DNA from: Epichloe hybrida
Lineage: Eukaryota > Ascomycota > Sordariomycetes > Hypocreales > Clavicipitaceae
Direction of reading: 5' to 3'
Length of the DNA stretch: 64,000 nt
NCBI GenBank assembly: GCA_019022495.1
Contig: JAFEKR010000027.1
Span: forward strand, 281,001 to 345,000
Part shown: positions 34,906 to 46,605 of the stretch, piece by piece
How positions within the stretch are numbered: position 1 is the stretch's first letter
Layout of the letters: the number at the start of each line of letters is the position of its first letter
The notes under the pieces: generated by a model
What the model was told of the DNA's origin: nothing
The model's input: the letters and a program-made list of their open reading frames with translations, nothing else
Databases searched by the model: none
Made by a program: the position numbers and the translations under genes

Positions 34906-35783
34906 ATGTCCGTCTCTTGTTGACTTCGAATGCCATCATCGGACGATGGGATTTCGGTGGCCGAATCTAGCGCCGTCCGAGCATTCCGGTAACTTGGTGA
35001 AACTGACCCCGGAAACATCGATTGCTGGGCGCGATCCATCAGAGACACGGGCTTCCATGGAGAGGCCGTCAAAGCAAGCTCTCGAATGTTTTGGCGTCTT
35101 GGCTAAATGGTCTCTGGGTGCTGCAACACACGGTCTCAGGGAATATCAATGGCGTGGAGTGGAATTATCTAGCAGTGCGGCTGAGGGCTTCACAAGGCAG
35201 CTCTCTCGAAACATAAACATCGCTTCTGGTCTCAAGCGATATTGTGCATGGAAGACAGAATGAGATGCCGAGTTGATTCGATACGAGAATACGAGATGGT
35301 CCGAGTATTGATAGTGTACCACCTGTGCTCGAAGACGGGCGCAGAATGACGTCGATTTGTCACGGGCATTCGTTTCGCCGTGTCGCGACATTTTTAGCCA
35401 CAACCTCCTTCACCAGCCACAACCCCATAGTATGGAAAAGGTCCAGGTCTAGATTCGCAACCACGACCAAAGGAACATGCGAGCGACATCACAGCCAGCT
35501 GGTGGGCTCTTGTCAAGATAATCCTTTCCTCTCTTCCACTCGCCGCAACAAATCTCGTAAGTGGCTGCACCTAGCTGCACCTAGCTGCATTCCCTTTTGC
35601 CGCTATGCACGGTATGCTGCCCTCGCAAGAGGATCTGCTTCGTCCAAGACGCAAAATTTGTCTCCTCGGCCGTCCCCCCCCTCCCCCCCTTTCTCCTACG
35701 TCCCGTCACCGATGCCGTCAACCAACCCCAGCAGCTAACTTTGGATTTTGAGGTGGGGAGTTAGGAGTCCTAGATCACACACA
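34906..35783. other. Upstream region of CBR1
   Basis: The open frames here lack conserved motifs and overlap each other in several frames. The last 100 bases are pyrimidine-rich (CT tracts near 35670-35700), typical of fungal promoters and 5' leaders. A 10-bp direct repeat CTAGCTGCAC occurs near 35570. No gene is supported. Confidence 0.5.
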
Positions 35784-37046
35784 ATGGCTTCCAACATCCA
35801 GAACTCCTGGCTGTCGCGTCACTACATCGACTATGTCTATGTCCCAGCCGTTCTTTTGGTCGTCGGTACCTTAATTGTCAAGAGGGATTGGGCTCCGTAC
35901 TCGGCCCTCCTGGCGTTGGGACTCGGTGCCTACAATATCTGGAACTTCCGTGAGTAGCGACGCCCAAACTAAAGCAACGCACAGAAGAAAGCGACGCTTG
36001 GCTCGACTACACCGTATTGCATCACTGATTCTTCCTCCTCTACAGAGATCAAGAAGGTCTTGAAGCCAGATGTCTTCCAGGAATTTGAGCTCGAGGAGAA
36101 GACTGTTATTTCCCATAATGTCGCCATGTAAGTCGAGTTATGATGGTAGGCTCCAACGGAACCCCCAGAACCTCGCTGCCCGCATTGAACCATTTGGGTG
36201 TTGAACTCTTCGATGTCAGCATCGCTAGTCTTCAGATGACTACTTTTCACGATCCTAGTAGACTTGTCTAATCATCATGTGATAGCTACCGATTCAAGCT
36301 CCCAACGCCCAATTCCATTCTCGGTCTCCCTATCGGTCAACACATATCGATCGGCGCTCCTTTGAAGCAGCCCGACGGCACTACCAAAGAGATTGTTCGC
36401 TCATATACACCCATCTCCGGCGACCACCAGCCCGGCCGCTTTGATCTTTTGATCAAGTCCTATCCGCAAGGCAACATCTCCAAGCACATGGCTTCGCTCA
36501 TCGTCGGTCAGACCATCCGCGTACGCGGCCCCAAGGGCGCTTTTGTCTACACCCCCAATATGGTCCGCCACTTTGGCATGATTGCCGGCGGCACTGGCAT
36601 CACCCCCATGCTCCAGATTATCCGTGCTATTGTTCGCGGCCGTGCCGATGGAGACAGGACCCAGGTCGACCTCATTTTTGCCAACGTGTCTCTCCAGGAT
36701 ATTCTTCTCAAAGAAGACCTCGACGCCTTGGCCGAAGAGGACAGCGGCATTCGAGTTCACTACGTTCTGGACAACCCGCCCGAAGGCTGGACTGGAGGTG
36801 TTGGCTACGTCACCAGTGACATGATCACCGTATGTATTAGAGCCCATACGCTCGAATTAATTCAAGCCTCGATACTTATTCATTCTCGCCCCTTAGAAAT
36901 GGTTGCCCAAGCCTGCCGACGATGTCAAGATCCTTCTTTGTGGTCCCCCCCCCATGGTTAGTGGCCTGAAGAAAACGACCGAGGGTCTTGGCTACAAGAA
37001 GGCCCGCCCTGTTAGCAAGTTCGAAGACCAGGTTTTTGCATTCTAA
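35784..37046 (+). CDS. CBR1: NADH-cytochrome b5 reductase, microsomal type
   Basis: This flavoenzyme passes electrons from NADH to cytochrome b5 for sterol and fatty-acid desaturation at the ER and outer mitochondrial membrane. Four exons (35784-35949, 36046-36127, 36286-36829, 36897-37046) join in frame to 313 residues, the usual length for fungal Cbr1. Residues 13-35 form the N-terminal membrane anchor. The FAD-binding motif RSYTPIS is at 121-127, the NADH-binding motif GGTGITP at 184-190, and the C-terminal CGPPPM at 279-284. The introns have GTGAGT, GTAAGT and GTATGT donors. The start is the first ATG before the anchor, in an ACACAATGG context. The short anchor without a mitochondrial presequence favours Cbr1 over Mcr1. 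It ends convergently with CTR9, about 520 bases apart. Confidence 0.95.
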
Positions 37047-37567
37047 AGCAGTCGACAAAAGCAACGCGATTTATTCTTGAATTGCAAATATTCGTCACTT
37101 GGTCCAGCCTCTGCTGTCTTTTCATCACGTAGGAGAGATAGAGCAGTAGCGATAGCCAGGTGGGACGAGGACTGGAGAAGAGATGCCCAACGGATACAGT
37201 CATCTATAAGCTGCTCAGCAGCTTCTGCTTGTAACGGTTACGGCAGCATGGATTTTTAGGGGGCAAATACGGAGACAGACTTTACTAGGTTTTTCAGGGC
37301 AAAATTAAAACCTTGCATAGCAGCACATCAAAAGAGTCAACAAGAAAACACAACCAACTACCAACAGTTTGCGAGTCCAGGCAAATCGATGGCTGGCGTG
37401 GTATTTTAAAAAATCCCTGTTGTTCATTATTTCTAAAACCTGCTTCTCCATGCGTAGCGAAATCTACCGAGTATAGTTGTACAACTTTGACTCCCCGGCG
37501 TGCGAGGAAATTAACAAACACCAGCGCAATGTCTGGTTTAACAGTGAGATATTTCTCCCATGCAAAA
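37047..37567. other. Convergent 3' region between CBR1 and CTR9
   Basis: This must hold both 3' untranslated regions. Open frames here are short and compositionally unlike neighbouring genes. No repeat or RNA gene is apparent. Confidence 0.5.
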
Positions 37568-40500
37568 CTATTCATTCTCCTCATCACTCTCCACTACCCG
37601 TCCACGTCTTGCCCGCGCTTGTCTCAGCCCCGCATCTTCATCTTCATCTTCATCTTCGTCTTCGTCTTCGTCTTCGTCCGCGCTCCCTCCTGCCCCCGCC
37701 CCTTCATCAGCATCCTCGTCGTGGTCCACGTCCATCTTGTCGGGTGCCGCGCCGTCATCATCGTCCCCTTCTGAGCGAGGGGTTCCATTCCGTTCGAGCT
37801 TCCTCTCTGCTTGCTCGAGGGCGTCCTCACCACCGTTACCTTCCTCGTCGCTATCGACCACAATCTCAGCCGACTTGAACTTGGAAGACTCCTTCTTGGT
37901 AGTGAGACGACGTCGTTTCTTCGTGTGGGTCTCCTCTTCTGAGGAGGAGGGTTCGTCGTCCCGATCAGCCTTCTTCTTCTTGGCCGTCTTCCTGGGACGG
38001 CCCTCCCCTCCTGCTGGGCGGGAGGCCGGCTTGCGCTTCCGTTTGACTCGTTCGCCGGTTTCCGGATCCGTCGTCATCTCGGCTTCTTGTCTCGCGCGCT
38101 CCTCCTCGGCTCTTTGTTCGGCCTTCAATCTGTCCCGGGCGGCAATGGCTTCTCGCTCCTTGCGGATCTTTTCTTGACGTTCGCGCTCCCTTTCCAGTAC
38201 GGCTTGACGTTCTGCATCGCGGCGTTTGAGCTCGGCGTCGCGCTGTTCCTTTGCTGCCTGGATCTTCTCCTTGTTCTTCTCCTCCCACTCTTTCTGCTTG
38301 CCGATGGCTCGTTCGAGCTGTTTCCGCAGTGTATTGCGCGCCATGTTGGCACGCTGCTCTATGTCGTGTTTGGGATACGGAGGCTGTGGAAGCGCGGCGA
38401 TACTATCTAGTGACTCGATGGCGGCCTCGAGTCCCGCTGCGGCCTTTTCCAGCTGCTCAGAGGAGCGTCTGTTCTCGGGCAGGTTTTGAATCATGGTCAC
38501 GAGTTGGACTTGCACAAAAGCAACGTTGAACTTGTTGAAGACTTGGTCAGGGGCGACTTCGAGAGCCTTGATCCCAGGGCGGTCAGTATCGTTGGAAATC
38601 AGCCAGTCGTGCCTAGTGATCATGAACATACCTTTTGTGCGCACTCGAGAGCTTTATTGTAGTGATCAATGTCCTTCTCCGATCGGCCTCGATTCAACCA
38701 CGTGCGTCCCAAGCATGAAAGAATGCTTTGGTCATTGGCCTTGCCCTCCTTGGAAAGAGCAATTTCGTAGTGCTCAATTGCTTTGGAGTATTGCTTCAGC
38801 TCCGTGTAAATATGTCCCAGGTTAACATAGACATGGAAGTCTCTGACCGTTTCCCGAACCTTGTTAAAGATTGAGAGGCCAGTCTTGTAGTCTTTCTTGT
38901 CTTCCACCAGAGCAATAGCGACACCCTGGGCGGCGTAAGCGTTTTTCGGGTCCAGCGAGAGAGCCTTCTCGAAGAACTCGACAGCCTTCCCATATATGAT
39001 GTTTCGCTTTTGTTTGTCTTGGTCTGTGTCGCGTCGCATCTCTCTGGCTTGCAGTAGATACAGGTTGCCCATTCCAATCAGGGCATAACGGTCATGTTTG
39101 TCGTAGTTTTGCAATGTATGTTTGTAGTGGCGAAACTCGGGGTCTTCTGCAATGTTGGCAGGTCGTTTCCTAGAGTGAACCTTGCCCTGATACCATCCGT
39201 AAAGTGCTCGAACCTCTAGGTCGCCCGTGTTCTCTTGATACAGTTTGGCAACGGCATCTGGCCCTCCCTTGTTGGGGAATTTTCTCAGCTTAATGTATGC
39301 CAGTCTAGTGCGAGCATCAGTGTAGTCGTCGTGGCGAGCAAGCAGGCCTTCGTACACTTCAATCGCCTTGTCTGTCAGCCCCCTCGATTCATAGCTTCGC
39401 CCCAAGTTAAAACTGATCGTTGATACCAAGGCGTCTGTGTCCATCCTCGGGTCCTTCTCCCCGATTCTCATGCAAGCACTCAGCGCTGCCTCGAAGATTT
39501 CGCTCGCTTGCTCGTGTTTCTCGGCCTGGGAGTGGAAACAGCCGATGTTGTTTAGAAGCTGCGGTGGGAGAAATTTCCTCAGTGCCGCCTGAGTTTCGGC
39601 TTCGTCGGATGCATCTGTAGGTCGCTCTGAAGCTGGGATTTGGTCCAGCTCAAGTTGTTCAACCTGCTGAAGGCACTGCAGGGCCTTTTCAGGATAATCT
39701 GCCTCGTATAATCTCGCCAGGTTCAGGAGGACGGATGCATCTGGGGCTACGGTTCTCTTTGGATCCTTCCAAGCGTTCCGGACTCCTTCAAGATAGCCCA
39801 CTGCCTTTTTCAGCTCAGCCGACTTATCGTCCTTGCTGTCCGCTTTTTGGCTTGCGAAGATTTCTTCCGCATAGAGCGTTCCCAGTAGTATCATAGCCTC
39901 GTGGTTCTTCGACTGCTGGATCATCTTTTCCAATCTAAGCTTGGCCTCACCAAGATCATTGTTCAAGACAGAGAGCTGTGCCACACCGAACTTGGCTGGA
40001 AGGTAGCCAGTATCCGCCCCTCCGCGAGCATCATCGGCGCGACGATAGTAATCGCTTGCCTTCTCCATGTCTCCGTGGTAGTGGGCTTTCCGGGCGAGTA
40101 AATACCAGCCATCGCTGGCGATGGCATTCACATCAGTATACTGAATGGCTTTATGTGCAAGCTTGTCAGCATTGTCCCATGATTTACGAGACAAGAAATA
40201 CCCTGCAAAGGTAGAGCAAGTAATCGGAACGTCCTTGTCCAATTTAAATGACCTTTGAGTGTACTCCGTCATGGCCTTTCGATATAGTTTCAGAAAGTCA
40301 TCGCTATCGACCGGCACATGACCGCTGGCGTCGAGGTAAAACAAGCCCAAGAGAATATTGGCAATCTTGGATTCAGGATTTATCTCCAAACTTCTCTCCC
40401 ATGCGACCTTGGCATCCTCCTTGAACCCAAGCTGCCAGAAGCAGCATCCAATACCAATACGGGGGTCCGGGTCCACGAGATCGGGCATCTTTTGAAGGAC

Positions 40501-41235
40501 ATCTTGATATGTCGTCAAAGCATCCGGATACTTGTGCATGGAGAAGTATGCTCGTGCTTTGCCCATAAGAGCAAGCATATTCTTTCCTTGTGAGACTCGT
40601 AATGCATCGTCGAAAGACTTGACGGCAGTCTTGAGCAGTTCGTTCCTCTCGGAGCCGATGCCTCCTGCAGTCTTCGAAGGCGCTTGTAGCGATGCTCGCA
40701 GCAAAAGTAATACGCCGCGGGCCAGAAATATTGGTGGGAATGAGGGATTGAGTCGAGCCGCATCGTTTAGGGAAGATGTTGCCAGTTGCAGGTAGTACTC
40801 CTTCGTCTTCGCTTCAGACACCCTGACACCATCGGGCGCAACACGAGGAGCTTCGCGACTTTTCCACAGGTACATCCAACACAGGCAGCAAATCATGCTG
40901 ACTTTATCGCGCGGGTTGCTTGCATTGCCTTGAATGGCGCCACTGCCTCGAAGAAGCATTTCAATCGCATGGTCAATCTTTTTCTGCTTTGCATATGCAA
41001 GCGCAACGGTCATCCAGTACGTTTTCGCGGCCTTTTCATTTTCGAAAAGTGTGCAGAGTTCGGTAGGGTCATCTAACAGATCTTCCAAGTCGATCTCGAC
41101 GGCTTCGTCTTCTTGGTCGCCTTGCACGGGGATATCGATCGCGGAGGGTATGTCACTGAATCGGGTGCTCACAGGACCAGAGAGCTTATCACCGTTGGTG
41201 AAGCCATTTGCCGTTCCGTTCGCGATGGCTGCCAT
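37568..41235 (-). CDS. CTR9: Ctr9, TPR scaffold subunit of the Paf1 transcription elongation complex
   Basis: Ctr9 scaffolds Paf1C on elongating RNA polymerase II and supports H2B ubiquitination and H3K4 methylation. Two exons (41235-38632 and 38566-37568) are joined by a 65-base intron with a GTATGT donor. The join reads ECAQK then ALEVAPDQV in frame and gives 1200 residues. Tetratricopeptide repeats fill most of residues 130-880. A charged Arg/Lys/Glu coiled coil follows (about 950-1060), then a basic linker and an acidic tail with an uninterrupted Asp-Glu alternation near 1162-1179. I chose the ATG at 41235 because of its strong ACCACCATGG context; an in-frame ATG at 41298 would add 21 residues. 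Full length for the family, with no missing part. Confidence 0.96.
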
Positions 41236-42022
41236 GGTGGTTGAAAGGATCGAGTTTGTCGGCAATAGTTGATCGATGAAGGGGACGATGTAAGACAAAC
41301 GCGTCTCTTTTCAGCCAACGATGCGCCGCAGGAGATGGAATTGCGCAGACCATCAGTCGCCTCAGTATTCAGATGACATAGCAATAGATACACTCAACGA
41401 GGCCACGAGTCGATTACGAACGGGAGTGATGCAGGTTGGGCAAGGCGACTGTCACTGAAAGTTGGTCGTGTCAGACAAAATCTCACAAAGCCATTGGCAA
41501 CTTGATCGAGTGGTCCGTGCGCCACAACCCCGGCCAGAGAAAGTGCCCCCACTTTGTTTCCTTCCTATGTATGATGTACTTACCAGCTGAGCATCAAGAA
41601 ATCCTTTGATACATAGAGCACGAGACAAGAGCTTGATCGGAATCTCGCGTCCTAGACCACTCCGTGTTTGTCATTCGTTTGCCTCATCTGTCTGAGGTGG
41701 ATAAAATGGGATGACAGGTTGTCAAGTTTCTCTTCGGAACCTCTAGGGGAGCAAGCGCGAATGTTTCGACACGGCATCGTCATTGGCAAACATGCATCTT
41801 TCATTGAACTCAAGTCAGCCAACGAAGGTTACTACAATTATTACTACAACCATGAGCTGGCAACCAGCTGTGAGCAACTGGCGCCAAAGACATGGGGCAG
41901 GCAAAGCACGTAGCAGTGAAGGTGACATTTTTCACAGTCAACTCATACTAGGTAGGTCCCTCTTCCTTTTCTGGGATTCTCAATTCTCATCGTCTGTTTT
42001 CACCACCGATGAGAATCCTGCG
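41236..42022. other. Divergent promoter region of CTR9 and the membrane-protein gene
   Basis: This lies between two divergent starts. An in-frame extension of the plus-strand gene back to 41783 exists, but it lacks conservation-like composition and contains possible splice signals near 41950. No other gene is seen. Confidence 0.45.
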
Positions 42023-42772
42023 ATGATGCCGGCATTCATTTCCATGCTACGGCGAGGGGACAGTTGCATTGGATGGCACTGTCTGACCGCAGCAGAACAA
42101 TTCGGGGTGGTTTTCAGCTCCGTCACTGTGTTTCTCGTCGTTTCACTGACCTACATGTATTGCTTGGGTAAGGCTGTGGCGTATCGCAGGTCTCGAGAGT
42201 CTGCTGAGCCATCTCAACACATGAACTCTGGGGTGATCAATCGCCATGCTGCTGCCACTGTGCAACTGGTGCCATTAACAGGCCAGTATCCGGCAGGTAC
42301 ATTACTCGGACCAAATAGTCACAACCAGGTTGCAGCCCCCTTTGCACAGCCGTACATGACGTCGCTTTGCTTTCAAGGAATACCTGTCGCTGCTTCGACA
42401 AACCGGCGAGACGACGGCCATCCTATTCCCAAAAGTCAGCAGCCAGAGCGTCGCAGAGGGACGGTCGATGCAGACGTCGCAGGAAAAAGCCATTCACCTT
42501 GGCCGCGATGGCGACAGCTCCATAACCGCATACCCCAACCTCCATTACCTCCATTAGGCAAAGCTTGCACTGTCTACAGCGAATCCAACCCGCCGAGTCC
42601 AACAAGCATTGTTGAACTGAAAGGGAGTCAATCTGGTGTGCGTTCGACTGAGTGCCACTCAACAGCCAACAGACACGACGATGCGGAGGCTGATTCCGTT
42701 ACCACGACTGCCGCTACGGTCCACAGTGACGATTTCCAGATGCTGGGTCCACCGTCTTCTACTGATCTCTAA
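42023..42772 (+). CDS. Hypothetical single-pass membrane protein
   Basis: I cannot assign a function. The frame gives 249 residues from the ATG at 42023. A short N-terminal segment with two Cys (DSCIGWHC) precedes one hydrophobic helix at about residues 28-50 (FGVVFSSVTVFLVVSLTYMYC). Basic residues follow directly (RRSR), so the N terminus probably faces outside and the long, Ser/Pro/Thr-rich tail is cytosolic. The layout resembles small uncharacterised membrane proteins of Sordariomycetes, but that is memory rather than a search. The frame stays open upstream to 41783, so the start is uncertain and a 5' intron is possible. It stands alone between CTR9 and SNX41. Confidence 0.55.
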   Translation: MMPAFISMLRRGDSCIGWHCLTAAEQFGVVFSSVTVFLVVSLTYMYCLGKAVAYRRSRESAEPSQHMNSGVINRHAAATVQLVPLTGQYPAGTLLGPNSHNQVAAPFAQPYMTSLCFQGIPVAASTNRRDDGHPIPKSQQPERRRGTVDADVAGKSHSPWPRWRQLHNRIPQPPLPPLGKACTVYSESNPPSPTSIVELKGSQSGVRSTECHSTANRHDDAEADSVTTTAATVHSDDFQMLGPPSSTDL

Positions 42773-43804
42773 TATGGTATGCGATGCCTTTGATGCCTTC
42801 AATGCCTTGTTGGGTCTCCTGATTTCTGCATATACTAATAGAGTTGACAAGTCGTCCAAGAGACGCAGACCATGACGAATAGTATGCACCCCGACCAAAA
42901 TCACCCCATAGCCTTCCACATCATCCATAGCCAAAGTTGAAAAGCCCATGCCTATTGCGCCAGGGTTGCAGAAGGCACTAGGCGTGTCAATGGGTCCGAA
43001 ACTCTATTACCACAGACAGACTGAGGCGTGGTGACCGTACTGTCATGTAATTTTGTACGCGCGAAGAAGTCAATTACCTTCGTACCTAGGTATTACCCAG
43101 AGAGGCACAAAGAGACAGAGAGTAGGAAAGATCAGCTTGCGCGCGTCAAGTGTGTGTTTTATAGCCACGCCCAGATCAAGTACCTTCTCGAATCAAAGGA
43201 CAAATGTGATTTCCAGAAGAAGTCTATGAGATGTAAATTTGCCAGGTTGAAGTTTACACTATGTAGGTCGAACAAATATTGTCTGTTTGACGCGGACGAA
43301 TTGGCCCTGGCAGTATTCCCCACCCGAGCTTGCATGATTGGAGCCTCCTCTTCGCCAGCTGTGCATAACTGTACGCACCCGGTGCCAAGTGCCCAAGGCG
43401 GCGGCCCTCACGCACCACGCACTCCGGAGCTTCACGCAACATTCCGTGTCGCTTCCATCCTCATCCCTCCCCGCTCCCCGTGCCCCACGCAACCTCACTC
43501 TGGTGCTTACCCATTCGGCTCTGCTCGAGAACATCTTGCGCTTGGGCTCCTTGCGTCCCACGTCGAATTCCCGGCATTTCAATCTCAAGAATGTCGAGAA
43601 GCTCTGTCATCAACTGCGACTTCTAGACAACCTGCTGCACAGCTTGCCAGCCTCACTCCCTCCACCAGCTGCGCCATTTCCACCTTCCCCGCGACAACCT
43701 TGGTTGCAGCTCTTCTGATCATTCGCAACCTTTCTTCATCGCACCACTAGAAGGTCGCCTTGGCTGCCATTTTGACCTGCTACCCCAACGAAAATATTGG
43801 CACC
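42773..43804. other. Upstream region of SNX41
   Basis: About 1 kb with a 240-codon plus-strand open frame (43028-43750) that has no motif and a biased Ser/Pro/His composition in its second half. The last 300 bases are CT-rich, like a leader. I treat it as non-coding. Confidence 0.45.
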
Positions 43805-45965
43805 ATGTGGAACGATGAGGACAACAATCCCTACGGGACAAGCTTCGACCGTCGCGACTCACAAACGTCTTCTTCGATCAACCCGACGTCACCAAGCTCT
43901 CGAGATTGTGAGTGGTACCCATGCCAAATCCCTCGGTAGTCGCGACGACATCACATACTAGACCAAGTTTTCCAACATTATTGTTTTCTCCTGAACGCAT
44001 GCTTACGAATGGTTTCAGACCGATCCTTCGATGCTCCTCGTACGCCGACGTCGGGCAGCGAAGACGATGAGCCCGCCTCTGGCCAGGGTTCTGCTACAGC
44101 GCACATTGACAATCACCAGAATGCAGAGTCACAGGACGAAACTACCCAGAGGCGGAAACCCGGGGGCTACACAAGCCGTATAGAGCAGATCCTTTACGAG
44201 AATCCCAATATGCCCATCATTATCACGGACGCCGGGAAGAGCTTAGAAAGTGGAGGTCGATATATAGTTTATACCATTCGGACTGGGGTACGATTGCAGA
44301 TCAATAAATTTGCACAATATGCTAATTTAGAAAGTAGGACCTAGAAGTTCGTCGGCGGTACTCCGAATTCGCCTCTCTCAGGGATGCCCTAACCCGACTG
44401 CACCCAACACTCATCATTCCTCCAATTCCTGAAAAACACACCATGGCGGACTACGCTGCCAAGCCAACCAGTGCCAAGCAAGACCAACAAATGATCGATC
44501 TAAGGAAACGTATGCTGGCCGTTTTCCTGAACCGCTGCCGCCTAATGGAGGCTATACGAGATGATGGCGTTTGGTGGAGGTTCCTTGATCCCAATGCTAG
44601 CTGGGTAAGACTCTCCTCACGTACAAGCATGTGCTCCTACGCTTTCGCTTATATTTTTGAATGATATAGAGTGAGGTACTTCATTCTCACCCGGTAGCTT
44701 CCATTCCTAAATCTGTCCTCAAAGCCCCCCCTCTGGATACTGCGAATCCGTCGCTTGCGCACAACTTTCTTCCTGTGCCCTCTTCTTCCGCAAGGCTCAA
44801 GATGTCAGCGGGAAACAGCCATGATGTCAATCCTTCGGCAGCTCAGACGGGAGCGCGCGCTGTCGGTCGATTCCCTCCCGATACAACCATCCACAGCGAG
44901 CAGGATCTTGATCCATATTTTGTGTCCTTCGAGGCCTCTACAAAGGAACTTGAGCAGCTGCTGACTGGACCTATGGAGAAGGTCAACCGACGGACCTTGT
45001 CTCACCTTTCTGCGCTTGCGACAGATCTATGTGAACTAGGCTCTCGCTTCAATGCATTTGCTCTATCTGAACAAGCCCCATCACTTGGTCCCGCGATCGA
45101 ACGAATTGGCCAGGCAGCAGACTTATCGTATATTGCGACAGAAGAATTAGCCGGGTCATTAGGGGCTAGCTTTGCTGAACCGATGCGGGAGAATGCACAG
45201 TTTGCTGGTGTTGTCAAGAGTGTTCTTCGATACAGGGTGTTAAAAAGAGTTCAAAAGGACCTGACGACAGAAGAGCTGACTAAGAAGAGGGCCCTTCTGG
45301 AGCAGTTGGAACAGAGCGAGGCGGAAGCGAGACGAATCGAGCAATATCTATCGACCAGCCAGCAGCTATCTCCGCCTCCGAAACGATCTACAAGCCTAAG
45401 GGAACCTACCTCACAGCATAGACGTGATACGGGACAAGATGACACCGAATCCATTGACTCTGACTTTCCGCCAACTCACAGTGACTTTTCTTCGTCGACG
45501 CCATCAGCAAGCCAAGGTCTTCCTGAGAGAAGCGCTAGTGTGTCCCATAAGAAGGCACCTAGCGGTAACTCGATCACGAATAAGATTTTTGGGCCTCTCC
45601 GCCATGCTATTCAGGGAGTGGCAGATGTAGACCCAGAGCGTACACGGCGAGATACTATTGGGAAAACCCGAGAATCCATTGGACATTTAGAGCAGGCGCA
45701 AGTTGCTTCGGAACGGGATGTCAAGGAAGCAAGCGCTAGTGTCTTGAAGGACCTTAAGAGATTTCAGAAAGACAAGGAAGATGATCTGAAGAGATATATG
45801 GTACGTCGATCCCGGTCCGAAGACTTGAGAGCGTGCAGAAGCGAAGCAAAACTAACATTATTGGGATAGCTTGCATATGCGAAGAGTCAAGTTGAGTGGG
45901 CTAAGAAAAGCAAGCAGCAATGGGAAGAGGCACGAGCAGAGGTCGACAAGATAGATGATAACTAA
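43805..45965 (+). CDS. SNX41: Sorting nexin Snx41/Atg20 type
   Basis: A PX-BAR sorting nexin that binds phosphatidylinositol 3-phosphate on endosomes, recycles cargo to the Golgi and takes part in selective autophagy. Five exons (43805-43907, 44019-44287, 44338-44604, 44670-45800, 45870-45965) join in frame to 621 residues. The N terminus starts MWNDEDNNPYG. The PX domain spans about residues 85-210 and has the lipid-binding RRRYSEF segment at 129-135, restored by removing the 50-base second intron. The coiled-coil BAR region follows from about 290 to the end. A Ser-rich, low-complexity insert (about 415-480) splits it. Snx41 and Atg20 are close paralogues, so the symbol could be ATG20. The start has a CACCATG context. 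Confidence 0.92.
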
Positions 45966-46605
45966 GACTGGATGTGCTCACGAGGCACTTGTCAGGAGTA
46001 CACATCTGGACCAAGGCGGGCAGCAGTCTTTCTGATGATAGTCCATATTATAGCAAGAGGCGTTTTAGGTAGATGTAATATTATCTTGGCCACCACCAAC
46101 TGAGCACCTGGAACTGGGCCTCTTCTTTGAAGGGCAATCTATTGTTCCACTGTACTGCGCAAGCTTCGCTTGTACTTTAAAATACGGCAGAGAGTCCCTC
46201 GCATGGAAGCACTTTGATTCCACGTTCCACGTATACTTCCGGCGCTATCCTCTTCAGGTACCTAGGAGCCGCGCGCGAGACGCCACATATGTACTCACTC
46301 ACATCTTATCGATAAGAGACCGCGCCAGCACCCATCCATGTGTTGGCAGTTGCGACCAGAGTATACAGCAACATTTTCTTTGTTTCGTCGCGCGAGGGAA
46401 TGAACAGATGGGCGGCACTGCTTCATGTACACGCCATGGAATAGTCCCCAAATCATATCGAATTTCCTTCCTAGCCTTTTGTGGTCGCGCCAATTGATTG
46501 ACTTCGACACCAAGGGTCATCTAATGGCCCATATTCAAAAGTAGCTGTCCCGTCTTCAGAAACACGCTTCGCGGACGCGCGCCGACCGCATCGAGCATCG
46601 CCATC
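45966..46605. other. Spacer between SNX41 and CEG1
   Basis: It holds the SNX41 3' end and the CEG1 promoter, both on the plus strand. Two overlapping minus-strand frames near 46300-46520 are shadows of each other without motifs. No gene is seen. Confidence 0.5.

Noticed and set aside
34898..35738. Overlapping open frames between the MITE and CBR1
   Set aside because: There are overlapping frames on both strands, none with motifs or splice structure, and one begins inside the MITE arm.
41236..41298. In-frame upstream ATG that would extend Ctr9 by 21 residues
   Set aside because: The ATG at 41235 has a much better initiation context and the extension looks like leader sequence. It remains possible.
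43028..43750. A 240-codon plus-strand open frame upstream of SNX41
   Set aside because: It has no domain, a shifting amino-acid bias and a CT-rich second half typical of a promoter and leader. It is likely chance.
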